From the NCBI RefSeq assembly GCF_003591485.1, contig NZ_QZCF01000003.1:124001-188000 (forward strand): 64,000 nucleotides of DNA. The letters are read 5' to 3'. Shown here piece by piece: positions 24,571 to 33,095 of the stretch. The DNA comes from Paenibacillus sp. 1011MAR3C5. GTDB taxonomy: Bacteria > Bacillota > Bacilli > Paenibacillales > Paenibacillaceae. Made by a program: the position numbers and the translations under genes. Each line of letters begins with the position of its first letter. Position 1 is the first letter of the stretch. The notes under the pieces are model-generated. The model was not told the DNA's origin. It ran no database searches and saw only the letters and a list, made by a program, of their open reading frames with translations.

Positions 24571-24616
24571 AAAGCCGCCGGTGTTTCTCGGGAACGGGAG
24601 CATCGGCGGTTTTTTC
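24571..24616 (+). terminator. Terminator of the lipoprotein gene
   Basis: AGCCGCCGGTG and CATCGGCGGTT form a stem closed by TTTCTCGGGAACGGGAG, followed by six T. Confidence 0.75.
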
Positions 24617-24703
24617 GTTGAAGAATCAGACATCGGCCACCAGCGTGCAGCATGAGTAAAAAGGTATATTGTCCTTTTCTAACAGCTTTTTCTACATTTC
24701 TAA

Positions 24704-24732
24704 TTGACAATTCATACATAACCAATAAGAAT
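24704..24732 (+). promoter_or_regulatory. Probable promoter of the sulfonate-type ABC operon
   Basis: A perfect TTGACA (24704-24709) with a 17-bp spacer to AAGAAT (24727-24732). The -10 is weak and the region is very AT-rich, so an activator may be needed. Confidence 0.4.
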
Positions 24733-24772
24733 TATAAAGAAATATAGTTTTTATGAAATGGGGTTCAACACG

Positions 24773-25615
24773 ATGATTGTCATTGACCACGTGAGTAAGC
24801 AGTTTCAGCAGCGTGACGGGAGCCGCTTTAAGGCCATCGATGATGTGAGCATCACCATTAAAGAAGGCGAGTTCGTCTCGTTGCTCGGTCCGTCCGGCTG
24901 CGGGAAATCGACAATTCTGAATTTGATCGCCGGCTTCGATCGGCAATACGAGGGCTCCATCGGGGTGTCCGGCGAGAGCATCAAGGCGCCGGGGCCGGAC
25001 CGTGTCGTCGTGTTTCAAGAGCATGGCTTGTTCCCATGGATGACCGTGCTGGAAAATGTAGCTTTTGGACTGAAGCAGCAAGGAGTAGGCAAGAAGGAAC
25101 GGCTGGAGCGGGCGAGAGAGCAGATTCGCTATGTCCATCTGGGCAAATTCGCCGATCGTTATCCGCATGAGCTCTCTGGCGGGATGAAGCAGCGCGCCGC
25201 GATCGCACGGGCGCTTATTATGAATCCGAAGATACTGCTAATGGACGAGCCCTTCGCCGCGCTAGATGAGCAAACCCGTCTTGTGCTGCACAAGGAGCTT
25301 GAAGATATATGGATGAAGACAGGGAAGACGATCCTGTTTATTACGCATAACATTCGGGAAGCTGTGATGTTGTCCGATCGTGTACTTGTGATGTCTACTC
25401 GGCCGGGGTCGATCAAGAAGGAATTTACAGTACAAGCTGCAAGGCCTAGAGACAGCGCTGATCCGCTGATTCATCATGTTGAACGGTCAGTTATGGATTG
25501 CTTGGCGGATGAGATGGAGAAAGTGATCAAGGAGGAAATGGACGATGACAACTACAGCTTTAAGAAGAACGATATTCATAATCGTGATATTGGTGACATG
25601 GGAGGCGGCATATAG
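24773..25615 (+). CDS. ABC transporter ATP-binding protein (SsuB/TauB type)
   Basis: A 280-residue ATPase of the nitrate/sulfonate/taurine importer group. It has Walker A GPSGCGKST, the Q-loop in VVFQEHGLFPWMTVLEN (typical of SsuB), signature LSGGMKQRAAIARAL, Walker B ILLMDEPFAALD and switch LFITHNIREAV. ATG 24773 gives the usual N-terminus; ATG 24758 is an alternative and neither has a strong site. Its C-terminus runs 71 nt into the permease gene in another frame, so the last 23 residues are probably an accidental extension. First gene of a three-gene operon. Confidence 0.9.
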   Translation: MIVIDHVSKQFQQRDGSRFKAIDDVSITIKEGEFVSLLGPSGCGKSTILNLIAGFDRQYEGSIGVSGESIKAPGPDRVVVFQEHGLFPWMTVLENVAFGLKQQGVGKKERLERAREQIRYVHLGKFADRYPHELSGGMKQRAAIARALIMNPKILLMDEPFAALDEQTRLVLHKELEDIWMKTGKTILFITHNIREAVMLSDRVLVMSTRPGSIKKEFTVQAARPRDSADPLIHHVERSVMDCLADEMEKVIKEEMDDDNYSFKKNDIHNRDIGDMGGGI

Positions 25616-26318
25616 GCTGATCGGCTGGGAGTCGTGGAAGTTCCCCTCCCTGTTCCAGACGATCGAATCATTCTACACCGGCTTCGCCCACGGGCAACTT
25701 CTGGACGCCATCTATAACTCGCTTAGAAGGTTGTTCATCGCGTTTGCGATCTCCCTCTCCGTTGGCATGTTGTTAGGTTTTTTGTTCGCGAAGTTCAAGG
25801 CAATCGACGATACGATCGGATTTTTGGTCATTGCGCTTCAGACGGTGCCTAGTATCGCGTGGCTTCCCTTTGCGATTATTTGGTTCGGATTCAATGATGT
25901 GTCCGTTGTTTTCATTACAGCGCTGGGCGCGACATGGACCATGTCGATTGCAACTAGAACAGGGATCAAGAACATTCCTCCCATCTACCTGAGAGCAGCA
26001 CAAACCTTGGGGACTGGCAACGGCTGGCGCATGTTCACCCAGATCCTGATTCCGGGGGCGTTCCCGCATCTGATGACCGGCGTGCGGGTATCGTGGGCGT
26101 TTGCTTGGCGCGCCCTTGTAGCAGGTGAGCTTATAGCGAACGGAGCAGGACTTGGTCAATTGCTCCAGGACGGCAGGGGTCTCGGCGATACCGCATTAAT
26201 GTTGAACGTCGTCATCATTATCGCGGTATTGGGTACATTATCCGATCACTTCTGCTTCAAGAAGCTGGAGGATAGATTGCTCATCCGGTATGGATTGGAA
26301 AGCAATAGTAAGAGTTGA
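25545..26318 (+). CDS. ABC transporter permease (SsuC/TauC type)
   Basis: A 257-residue membrane protein with about six hydrophobic segments. The EAA-type loop reads IYLRAAQTLGTGNGWRMFTQ (about residue 155), followed by ILIPGAFPHLMTGVRVSWAF. LQTVPSIAWLPFAIIWFG is typical of sulfonate and nitrate importer permeases. AAGGAGG precedes the ATG, which lies inside the end of the ATPase gene (71-nt overlap). The substrate-binding lipoprotein follows after 80 bp. Confidence 0.9.
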   Translation: MTTTALRRTIFIIVILVTWEAAYRLIGWESWKFPSLFQTIESFYTGFAHGQLLDAIYNSLRRLFIAFAISLSVGMLLGFLFAKFKAIDDTIGFLVIALQTVPSIAWLPFAIIWFGFNDVSVVFITALGATWTMSIATRTGIKNIPPIYLRAAQTLGTGNGWRMFTQILIPGAFPHLMTGVRVSWAFAWRALVAGELIANGAGLGQLLQDGRGLGDTALMLNVVIIIAVLGTLSDHFCFKKLEDRLLIRYGLESNSKS

Positions 26319-26398
26319 CATTCAACAGTAATCATATATAATTAGTCGGAATAAGAGAAATCATGATGGTGATTATCGGGAGAGAGAAGGGGTTGTCT

Positions 26399-27427
26399 AT
26401 GAGAAAGATCGGCATACTGGTTATGGCATTTGTTCTGGTGTTCACGCTTGCGGCTTGCGGCGGGAAGTCAGAGGGCTCGGGCTCCAAGGATCAAGTAACG
26501 GTGAAGCTCGGTATCTTCAAGAACGTGACGCATGCAGCGGGTTATATTGGTCTGGAGAAGGAGTTTTTCCAGAAGCAGCTTGGCGAAAATGTGAAGATCG
26601 AGGTTCAAGCCTTTGATAACGGCTCCGACTTCTCGACCGCTATTGCGACTGGCCAGATCGATATCGGCTATGTTGGACCCGGTCCATCGACGAACCAGTT
26701 CCTGAAGAGCAGCAACTTCCGGGTTATCTCCGGCGCGGATAACGGCGGTGCCGTACTTGTCGCAGGCAAGGATTCCGGTGTGGAGACGGTCAAAGATCTC
26801 GTAGGCAAAACCATTGCAATTCCGACTAAAGGCAGCACGAACGAAATTTCGCTGCGTCTGCTGCTGGAGCAAGAGGGCGTCCCGGTTACGACTGACAGCT
26901 CTGGCGCCCAGATCGTAGCGCGCGCACCTTCTGATACGCTGGTTGCTCTTCGTCAGAACGAAGTGCATGCGACACTTATCCCAGAGCCGTGGGGTACGCA
27001 GATCGAGCAGGAAGGCATTGGCAAGGTGATCGTCCCTTGGGATCAAATTCCGCCGAACAACGGCGATTACCCGCTGGTTATTCTGGTAGCGAGCGATAAG
27101 TTCATCAGCGAGCATAGAGACCTCGCCAAAGCGATTGTGAAAGCCAACCTGGAAGCTATTGATTTTATCCAAGCTAATCCGGATGAATCGTATGAGCTGA
27201 TTAACAAACGCTTAAGCGAACTAAGCGGCAAAGGACTTGATGTGGCTCTGATCAAGGCCGCCCTCTCCCATATGAGATTGACATCCGACGTGAGCCAGGA
27301 AGCGATTGAGGAAATGGCAAGAGTATCGATCGAGGCAGGGTATATCAAGGATGTAACGGTAGATTCGCTTGATCTGAGCAAGTTCCTGGATCTCTCCATT
27401 TTGGATGAGGCCAAAAACGATAAATAA
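26399..27427 (+). CDS. Substrate-binding lipoprotein, aliphatic-sulfonate/taurine type (SsuA-like)
   Basis: A 342-residue lipoprotein with lipobox LAAC (Cys20). The mature part starts VTVKLGIFKNVTHAAGYIGL and contains TAIATGQIDIGYVGPGPSTN, IAIPTKGSTNEISLRLLLEQ and LIPEPWGTQIE, the order seen in SsuA/TauA and related riboflavin or nitrate-binding proteins. No SsuD monooxygenase is adjacent, so the ligand could be a sulfonate or another small anion. ATG 26399 follows AAGGGG. The operon order is ATPase, permease, binding protein. Confidence 0.87.
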   Translation: MRKIGILVMAFVLVFTLAACGGKSEGSGSKDQVTVKLGIFKNVTHAAGYIGLEKEFFQKQLGENVKIEVQAFDNGSDFSTAIATGQIDIGYVGPGPSTNQFLKSSNFRVISGADNGGAVLVAGKDSGVETVKDLVGKTIAIPTKGSTNEISLRLLLEQEGVPVTTDSSGAQIVARAPSDTLVALRQNEVHATLIPEPWGTQIEQEGIGKVIVPWDQIPPNNGDYPLVILVASDKFISEHRDLAKAIVKANLEAIDFIQANPDESYELINKRLSELSGKGLDVALIKAALSHMRLTSDVSQEAIEEMARVSIEAGYIKDVTVDSLDLSKFLDLSILDEAKNDK

Positions 27428-27450
27428 GAGAATAGAGCTTACGCTCCTCA

Positions 27451-27481
27451 AAAACATCGCCCTCACGGCGATGTTTTTTTA
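27451..27481 (+). terminator. Terminator of the sulfonate-type ABC operon
   Basis: AACATCGCC-CTCAC-GGCGATGTT perfect stem followed by six more T. Confidence 0.9.
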
Positions 27482-27542
27482 TACCCTCATAGTCTGCGCT
27501 GTGACGAATGACTCGAAAATAGTTTCTGGTTTGACCTTATTT

Positions 27543-27585
27543 TGTGACTTTCGTCACAGTCCTTGCCCTGGAGAAAGGTCATAAT
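27543..27585 (+). promoter_or_regulatory. CRP/FNR-type palindrome and -10 box upstream of the chemoreceptor gene
   Basis: TGTGA-CTTTCG-TCACA (27543-27558) is an ideal CRP/FNR consensus dyad. CATAAT at 27580-27585 predicts transcription start near 27592, which puts the dyad centre at -41.5, the class II activator position. No -35 box is seen, as expected for activator-dependent promoters. Confidence 0.7.
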
Positions 27586-27639
27586 GGATCAGGGTAAGTA
27601 GCAAGGCGGGTACACTATTCACTTGCGGAGGGCTGTCAG

Positions 27640-28920
27640 ATGAAGATGTCAACAAGCTTGGTTACTAAAATAGTGGCAGGGATCAGTCTCGTGGCAACGG
27701 CTACATACGGGACAAGCGCATTTTTTATTTTTGTATTAAAGGATTATTTGGCTCCGAATATGGAGTCGTGGCTTTTTACAAGCTTGACCTTCGGGTTAGG
27801 CGTGTTCTGGACAGGCTTTCTGGGCTGGCTGACAGCGAGGTGGCTGGTCAAGCCGCTTAACGATCTGCACAAGGCGGCAGATATTGCGGCCAAAGGAGAC
27901 CTCAAGGCAGGCGTGTCGATTCCGAAGTCGGGCGATGAATTGTCGCAGCTGGCCACATCATTTAATCAGATGATTACGAGCCTTAGGGGCATTATCGCCA
28001 ATATCGATACGCATTCCAAAGCGACAGGCACGGAAGTGGAGCATCTGAGGCAAGCGCTTGAGCAAGTAGCGGCGCTGCTCACTGTAGTGACGGAGCGGGT
28101 AGGGGAAATTTCCTCCAATACGGACACGCAGGCTCAGTTGTCGGATGCAATGTACGCGTCCATCCAAGATATAGCGGGACTGTCGTCCGATGCTTCCGCA
28201 TGTACGGAGGCTGCCCAGCAGGATGCCAAGGACATGTCGCTTGCTATGATCAGCAGCAACGAATCGGTCGATGCGTTGTCGTCGACGATGAATCGACTTG
28301 CTGCGGAGGGGGAAGAAACGTCCGTTATTATGACGAAGCTCAAGGAGCGTGCGGAACAGATTGGCGACATCATTCACGCTGTTGAGGAAATCTCGTCCAG
28401 AACCCATTTGCTGGCGTTAAATGCTTCAATTGAAGCGGCCCATGCAGGCGAGCATGGCCAAGGCTTCCAGGTGGTGGCAATTGAGATCAGAAAGCTGGCG
28501 AATCACACCTCATTGGAAGTGAAAAACATCGGCAATCTGATTGAGGCCATTCATGCCGACCTGGGCCTTGCGGTCAGCCGTATGGAGCTGCAAGCGCAGC
28601 ATACCCATGCGGGAGCGTCCAAAACGACCGAGACGATCGGTCATCTGCAGCTTATTGCACAATCGGTCGACCGAACGGTCACAGCGATTGATCGCATTGC
28701 CGCGCTCATGGATACACAGTCCACGAAAATGAGTACGATGCTCGTCGACGCGGAGCAGGTTGCGGATGCCGCCAGAGAAAATGCGGACAAGCTGGGTAAG
28801 ATCTCGGCATCGGTACAGGAGCAGAATGCGATGGTGGAGGAGGTTGCAGCCGCCTCGAATGAATTGCAAAACATGACCGTCGCACTGCAAAGCGGAATAG
28901 AGCAATTCCGATATAAATAG
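27640..28920 (+). CDS. Methyl-accepting chemotaxis protein with minimal extracellular loop
   Basis: A 426-residue chemoreceptor. Two hydrophobic segments (residues about 10-30 and 45-65) enclose only some 12-15 extracellular residues, so there is no ligand-binding domain outside. A HAMP domain (about 68-125) and a long coiled-coil signalling domain follow, with the conserved hairpin region containing [20 protein letters not shown] and [19 protein letters not shown]. It ends [10 protein letters not shown]. Such receptors may sense membrane energy state or partner proteins. A CRP/FNR-type site at -41.5 suggests control by oxygen, nitrate or a nucleotide. Confidence 0.9.
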   Translation: MKMSTSLVTKIVAGISLVATATYGTSAFFIFVLKDYLAPNMESWLFTSLTFGLGVFWTGFLGWLTARWLVKPLNDLHKAADIAAKGDLKAGVSIPKSGDELSQLATSFNQMITSLRGIIANIDTHSKATGTEVEHLRQALEQVAALLTVVTERVGEISSNTDTQAQLSDAMYASIQDIAGLSSDASACTEAAQQDAKDMSLAMISSNESVDALSSTMNRLAAEGEETSVIMTKLKERAEQIGDIIHAVEEISSRTHLLALNASIEAAHAGEHGQGFQVVAIEIRKLANHTSLEVKNIGNLIEAIHADLGLAVSRMELQAQHTHAGASKTTETIGHLQLIAQSVDRTVTAIDRIAALMDTQSTKMSTMLVDAEQVADAARENADKLGKISASVQEQNAMVEEVAAASNELQNMTVALQSGIEQFRYK

Positions 28921-28965
28921 AAATAGGCTGGGCAGTGAAAAGCCCAGCTTCATCCCATTGTTGCG

Positions 28966-28992
28966 AGGTGTCTTTACGGCACCTTGTTTTTT
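28966..28992 (+). terminator. Terminator of the chemoreceptor gene
   Basis: AGGTG-TCTTTACGG-CACCT followed by TGTTTTTT. A GC-rich hairpin GCTGGGC/GCCCAGC (28927-28948) just after the stop codon has no T run. Confidence 0.65.
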
Positions 28993-29026
28993 ATATGTGT
29001 ATGATGAAGGCCACGCCCTTCAAGTA

Positions 29027-29539
29027 TTAGGCTTCTTCGGTTTTTGGTTGTACCGGAATATAGATGTCCATCTCCAGCAGTTCGTTGCGGTCCTGCCAGC
29101 AGCGCTCGTCATAATATTCGAACTCGGCTGCGACCGCGTGCACATAAGGGGCGTTAGGGAGCCATTCTTCCATGATGTATCCCCAAGTGCGCTGAATGGA
29201 ATCGGAGAATTGCTCGTGCGTGCTCTTGGGCGTCGTGAACACCGCATAAGTCTGCTCCGGGTAATGTCGGCGAATCGTCCCTTCGGGCGCTTCGGCACCG
29301 TCTCTGGCTTCAACGCCGATGATATAGTTGAATTCACCCGCCTCCATATCAAAGTCATCACAGATGCCGTACTCTACCATCGAGACAGCCTGTTCGTACA
29401 ATGTCTCCCCTTGTTTCTCCTCCATATAGCGCTGCCAGAATGCCGGAATGTCCCGATGGTTCTGTCCGTCTGCCATGCGGGTACGTATGGCGTAGCCGAT
29501 TACATCAAAGCCAGGCTTGGTTACAATACGAAATTCCAT
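29027..29539 (-). CDS. Stand-alone GyrI-like/AraC effector-binding-domain protein
   Basis: A 170-residue single-domain protein: VIGYAIRTR near the N-terminus, IPAFWQRYMEE, MVEYGICDDF, EQTYAVFTTP and the closing LEMDIYIPVQ match the GyrI-like fold used as ligand sensor in BmrR-type regulators. Without DNA-binding domain it may sequester or modify small lipophilic molecules. It resembles the sensor half of the MerR protein at 5855-6670. AGGAGG precedes the ATG on the minus strand. Confidence 0.85.
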   Translation of the reverse strand: MEFRIVTKPGFDVIGYAIRTRMADGQNHRDIPAFWQRYMEEKQGETLYEQAVSMVEYGICDDFDMEAGEFNYIIGVEARDGAEAPEGTIRRHYPEQTYAVFTTPKSTHEQFSDSIQRTWGYIMEEWLPNAPYVHAVAAEFEYYDERCWQDRNELLEMDIYIPVQPKTEEA

Positions 29540-29752
29540 TCGAATTCCTCCTGATTAGTCCTCCGGATTCGGCAGAGCGCCGTAAGAGAGGCTCGGTCAA
29601 TTCTATTCCATTATAATCCAATAGGATCATATGTTCTAGTTTTTTCTTGTTCCTTAAAAGGACGGTTGCTTCGATCAGGGGACAGGAGTATGATGATGGA
29701 TGTAACGGCTCGTTCAAACCTCATGTGAACCTACAGCAAGGAGTCCTGCACC

Positions 29753-30658
29753 ATGCAACAACAACTGTCCAAAGCCAATACAGCTTTGCTCATTCTGTTC
29801 CTCGTGCTCGTATGGGGAATCAATTGGCCTTTATCCAAGTTTGCTTTAGCCTATATGCCGCCGGTGCTGTTCTCGGGAGTGAGAACGCTGCTGGGCGGTA
29901 TTCTGCTTCTTATGTTCGCCCTCCCGCGATACAAGAAGCTGAATTTCAGCCGAACGTGGCCGGTGTATGTCATTTCCGCAATCGTCAATATCATTTTGTA
30001 TTACGGCCTTCAGTCCATCGGTCTTAACTACTTGCCGTCGGGCTTGTTCTCGGCCATTGTATTCCTCCAGCCGGTGCTGGTCGGGCTTTTCTCCTGGATG
30101 TGGCTAGGCGAGTCGATGAACGGCATGAAAGTAACAGGCCTGCTGCTCGGCTTCGCCGGAGTCGGCATGATCAGCACTGGGGCAGGGGGCTCGTCTGGAC
30201 ATATCTCGGTGGAGGGCGTTCTGCTTGCGCTTGGTTCCGCTCTAAGCTGGGCGCTGGGGACGGTCTATGTGAAGCGCAAAAGCGGCAGTGTCGATCCGAT
30301 CTGGCTTGTTACGCTTCAGCTCCTGATTGGCGGAGTGCTTATGACAGCGACAGGCAGCGGAGTGGAAAGCTGGGGGGATGTGCACTGGAATGCGGCCTTC
30401 ATCGGCAGCCTTCTATTTATCTCCATCTTTGTTATTGCAATCGGCTGGCTGGTGTTTTATAAGTTGATGGATTCCGGCGAAGCGGGCAAGATGGCCTCTT
30501 ACACGTTCCTCATTCCCGTCGTGGCGATTCTGGCAGGCACCTTGTTCCTGCATGAGCCGCTTACGCTGACGCTGGTCGCCGGGCTGGCCTGCATTCTGGT
30601 CAGCATCTATTTTGTGAACCGCAAGCCCTCCAAGCGGCCATCCGAAGCGGTTGGCTAA
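29753..30658 (+). CDS. EamA/DMT-superfamily permease
   Basis: A 301-residue membrane protein with about ten hydrophobic segments in two EamA repeats (LVWGINWPLSKFALAYMPPV; ALGSALSWALGTVYVKRKS) and a short charged C-terminus. Substrate unknown; members of this branch export amino acids or drugs. It shares only the family with the protein at 2586-3500. AAGGAG precedes the ATG. A terminator follows 39 bp after the stop. Confidence 0.88.
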   Translation: MQQQLSKANTALLILFLVLVWGINWPLSKFALAYMPPVLFSGVRTLLGGILLLMFALPRYKKLNFSRTWPVYVISAIVNIILYYGLQSIGLNYLPSGLFSAIVFLQPVLVGLFSWMWLGESMNGMKVTGLLLGFAGVGMISTGAGGSSGHISVEGVLLALGSALSWALGTVYVKRKSGSVDPIWLVTLQLLIGGVLMTATGSGVESWGDVHWNAAFIGSLLFISIFVIAIGWLVFYKLMDSGEAGKMASYTFLIPVVAILAGTLFLHEPLTLTLVAGLACILVSIYFVNRKPSKRPSEAVG

Positions 30659-30697
30659 CCACTTTGTAACAGTGAACCAACACAGTATGACAAACGC

Positions 30698-30727
30698 AAA
30701 GACCCCTAATCGAAGGGGTCTTTGTTC
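30698..30727 (+). terminator. Terminator of the EamA gene
   Basis: AAAGACCCCT-AATCGA-AGGGGTCTTT perfect 10-bp stem, then GTTC. Confidence 0.8.
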
Positions 30728-30947
30728 GGTCTTAATAACGATAAATATGGAAGCGATAAATTTTAGGTAATGAAGGACCTTTTGTCGTAATGTAGTCATT
30801 GAGGGTCATGCCCTTGAGCGACTTGAACAATCGGTGAAAGCGGGCAAATATGGATTGAAACCTTCACGGCCTATGAAGCGTTAATATAAACAGATGATTT
30901 AGGAAGATATTGGATGATAAGAAAATAAGAGTATGAGGAGAGATGGG

Positions 30948-31229
30948 ATGTTATCCGAGACGGGCTTGAAGTGGCTGGCGGCTGTCTGTACGGTGTTTTG
31001 CATCGTCATCATCGTTTTTGCATGTTATGGACTTCTTATGCTGATAGAAGGCGGAAGCTTGCTCGATCGGGAGGTTGTCTTCTTCGGTGCTTTCTCGGTC
31101 ATCGCAGTCAGTGTGCTGGCTATCTTGGTGACGATGCTGACCCGCAGGACGAGAGAAGCGCTGGAGGATGAAGTTGCTTTTTTACGAAACCGCATCATGG
31201 AGCTGGAGAAGGCGGTCAATCCGAAGTAA
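30948..31229 (+). CDS. Small two-helix membrane protein with C-terminal coiled coil
   Basis: A 93-residue protein with two hydrophobic helices (residues about 9-33 and 43-65, the second ending VSVLAILVTMLTRRTREALE) and a charged C-terminal helix with heptad-like LEDEVAFLRNRIMELEKAV. No family recognised; the shape resembles small membrane-anchored partner proteins. ATG 30948 has GAGGAGAG upstream. Upstream, 30728-30947 shows nothing else clear. A NUDIX gene follows after 33 bp and may be co-transcribed. Confidence 0.65.
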   Translation: MLSETGLKWLAAVCTVFCIVIIVFACYGLLMLIEGGSLLDREVVFFGAFSVIAVSVLAILVTMLTRRTREALEDEVAFLRNRIMELEKAVNPK

Positions 31230-31262
31230 ACCTATAACAATCGAATCGAGGTGCATCGATAT

Positions 31263-31700
31263 ATGAAAGTGGATATGGTCTATAAAGTTACAGCCTATAT
31301 CACTCGAATACATAAGGGGAAATTGCAGCTGCTGGTTTTCCGGGAACAAGATTATGAGCATTATGGGCTGCAGGTTCCAGGCGGCACAGTAGAGGAGAAC
31401 GAGCCGTTGCTAGACGCGCTTAGGAGAGAGATCATAGAGGAATCGGGCATACAAGAGGTCGACAATATTTCCCTTCTCGGCGAACATAACTACTACTCCG
31501 AGACATTGAAGCAGCAAGTACATCGGTATTACTATCAGCTCGAAGCTTCCGCCCCGGAAGCCTTCACCCATGTGGTGCAAAGCAACGACGAGGATAACGG
31601 CTGGATCTTTCACTATTTTTGGATAGATATGGAGGCTTGCCCGCCCCTGTACAGCTATCTCGGCGAGCATTTGGATAAGGTGAGACAGTTGGCCAGATAA
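31263..31700 (+). CDS. NUDIX hydrolase
   Basis: A 145-residue NUDIX protein. GGTVEENEPLLDALRREIIEES-GI fits GX5EX7REUXEEXGU. The domain is followed by aromatic strands (HRYYYQLEAS, WIFHYFWIDM). Substrate unknown. ATG 31263 is 12 nt after an in-frame GTG (31251); GAGGTG favours the ATG. It lies 33 bp after the two-helix membrane protein gene. Confidence 0.87.
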   Translation: MKVDMVYKVTAYITRIHKGKLQLLVFREQDYEHYGLQVPGGTVEENEPLLDALRREIIEESGIQEVDNISLLGEHNYYSETLKQQVHRYYYQLEASAPEAFTHVVQSNDEDNGWIFHYFWIDMEACPPLYSYLGEHLDKVRQLAR

Positions 31701-31743
31701 ATGGGATAGGGCGTAAGTCCGTTCATAAGCGTTCATAAAAGGG

Positions 31744-31779
31744 CGACCGTATCCCGTTGTGGGCTGCGGTTGTTTTATT
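31744..31779 (+). terminator. Possible weak terminator after the NUDIX gene
   Basis: CGACCG and CGGTTG pair with one G-U around a long loop, followed by TTTTATT. Confidence 0.35.
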
Positions 31780-31910
31780 ATGCGCGCCGCCCGGCCGAAG
31801 GCTTCTCACCCCATATGACACTGTCATATTAAACTGCTGACTGCTGTGAATATCGCGGCCATCCCTTCATCCATACAATAAAGGTACTATCGAAATGAAG
31901 AGGGGATAGC

Positions 31911-33065
31911 ATGGTGGAGAAAAGCGGCAGATTGCGTTTGTTGGACATTTTAAGAGGATTTGCGGTAATGGGCACGCTGGGCACGAATATATGGCTGTTC
32001 GCTTATTTGGGAGACTTGAATTATATTCTGACCTTTAATGTGGATGCGTGGTGGACGTCGTTCCAGGAGTTTGTGCGCGTATTTGTGCTGTTTCTGGTGA
32101 ATGGGAAGCTCTTGGGCTTGCTGACAATTATGTTCGGTGTCGGGCTGGAGATGAAATATCAGCAGTCCTTAAGGCGCGGCAACACTTGGCCGGGAGTCTA
32201 CATCTGGACTTCTGTTATTTTGATGGTGGAGGGCTTTATCCACTTTGCATTGGTGATGGAATACGACATTTTGATGAGCTATGGCATCACGGCAATAATT
32301 ACAGCCTTTATTATCAAAGGCGGAGACAAGGCCATTCGTAGAGCTATGAAAATCGTGGGCGGATTTCATGGAACCGTTATGCTGCTCCTTTTAATAGGCG
32401 GAATCTATCTCGGTATGAGCGGGGCGAATGTGAATGTAGGCGATATGCAAGGTACGATGTTATTATATAAGGACGGAAGCTGGCTGCAGCAAGTAGAGTA
32501 CCGCTTGTCACATTTCTTGATGCTCCGAACGGAGGTCCTGTTCGTCATTCCAATGAATATCTTCCTGTTCCTGCTCGGCATACGGCTGATGCGATCGGGT
32601 TATTTTGCGGCGGACGAGGACGGGAGGAAGAAGCGGAGGAAGCTCCTGCAATGGGGGCTCTGCCTGGGTATTCCGCTTAACCTGCTCATCTTCGTGCCCG
32701 GCGGCTACTTCGATCTGCCGGTTCGCTACCTGTTCGCTCCGATTCTGGCGCTTGGTTATATCGGACTGCTTGCGAAGCTGGTTGAAAGCAGTGAGAAGCT
32801 ATGGTTATGGAATCGATTGGAGCAAGTAGGCAAAATGTCGCTTAGCTGCTATGTGCTGCAAAATATCATCTCTGGCGTCATTTTCTACGGCTGGGGATTG
32901 GGTCTCGGCGGCAAGCTGAACCCGGCAGCAGTGGCAGGAGTATGGATTGCGATCAGCTGCGTTCAGATGTTGTTCGCTTACCTGTGGCTGGGACGCTTCA
33001 AGCTTGGTCCGATGGAATCGGCGAGAAGATTCGCTACGAGCCTGGTCGCAAAGCCAAGAAACTAG
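31911..33065 (+). CDS. DUF418/YeiB-like membrane protein
   Basis: A 384-residue polytopic membrane protein with about ten hydrophobic segments. It begins with the family signature RLRLLDILRGFAVMGTLGTN and has LFGVGLEMKYQQS-like and C-terminal MSLSCYVLQNIISGVIFYGW segments of DUF418 proteins. These resemble membrane acyltransferases, with unknown substrates. AGAGGGG precedes the ATG. A DesK-like kinase gene starts only 30 bp downstream, so the three genes 31911-34814 probably form one operon. Confidence 0.82.
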   Translation: MVEKSGRLRLLDILRGFAVMGTLGTNIWLFAYLGDLNYILTFNVDAWWTSFQEFVRVFVLFLVNGKLLGLLTIMFGVGLEMKYQQSLRRGNTWPGVYIWTSVILMVEGFIHFALVMEYDILMSYGITAIITAFIIKGGDKAIRRAMKIVGGFHGTVMLLLLIGGIYLGMSGANVNVGDMQGTMLLYKDGSWLQQVEYRLSHFLMLRTEVLFVIPMNIFLFLLGIRLMRSGYFAADEDGRKKRRKLLQWGLCLGIPLNLLIFVPGGYFDLPVRYLFAPILALGYIGLLAKLVESSEKLWLWNRLEQVGKMSLSCYVLQNIISGVIFYGWGLGLGGKLNPAAVAGVWIAISCVQMLFAYLWLGRFKLGPMESARRFATSLVAKPRN

Positions 33066-33095
33066 ACTGCAACGGATAAGGTGTGTTGGGCAACG

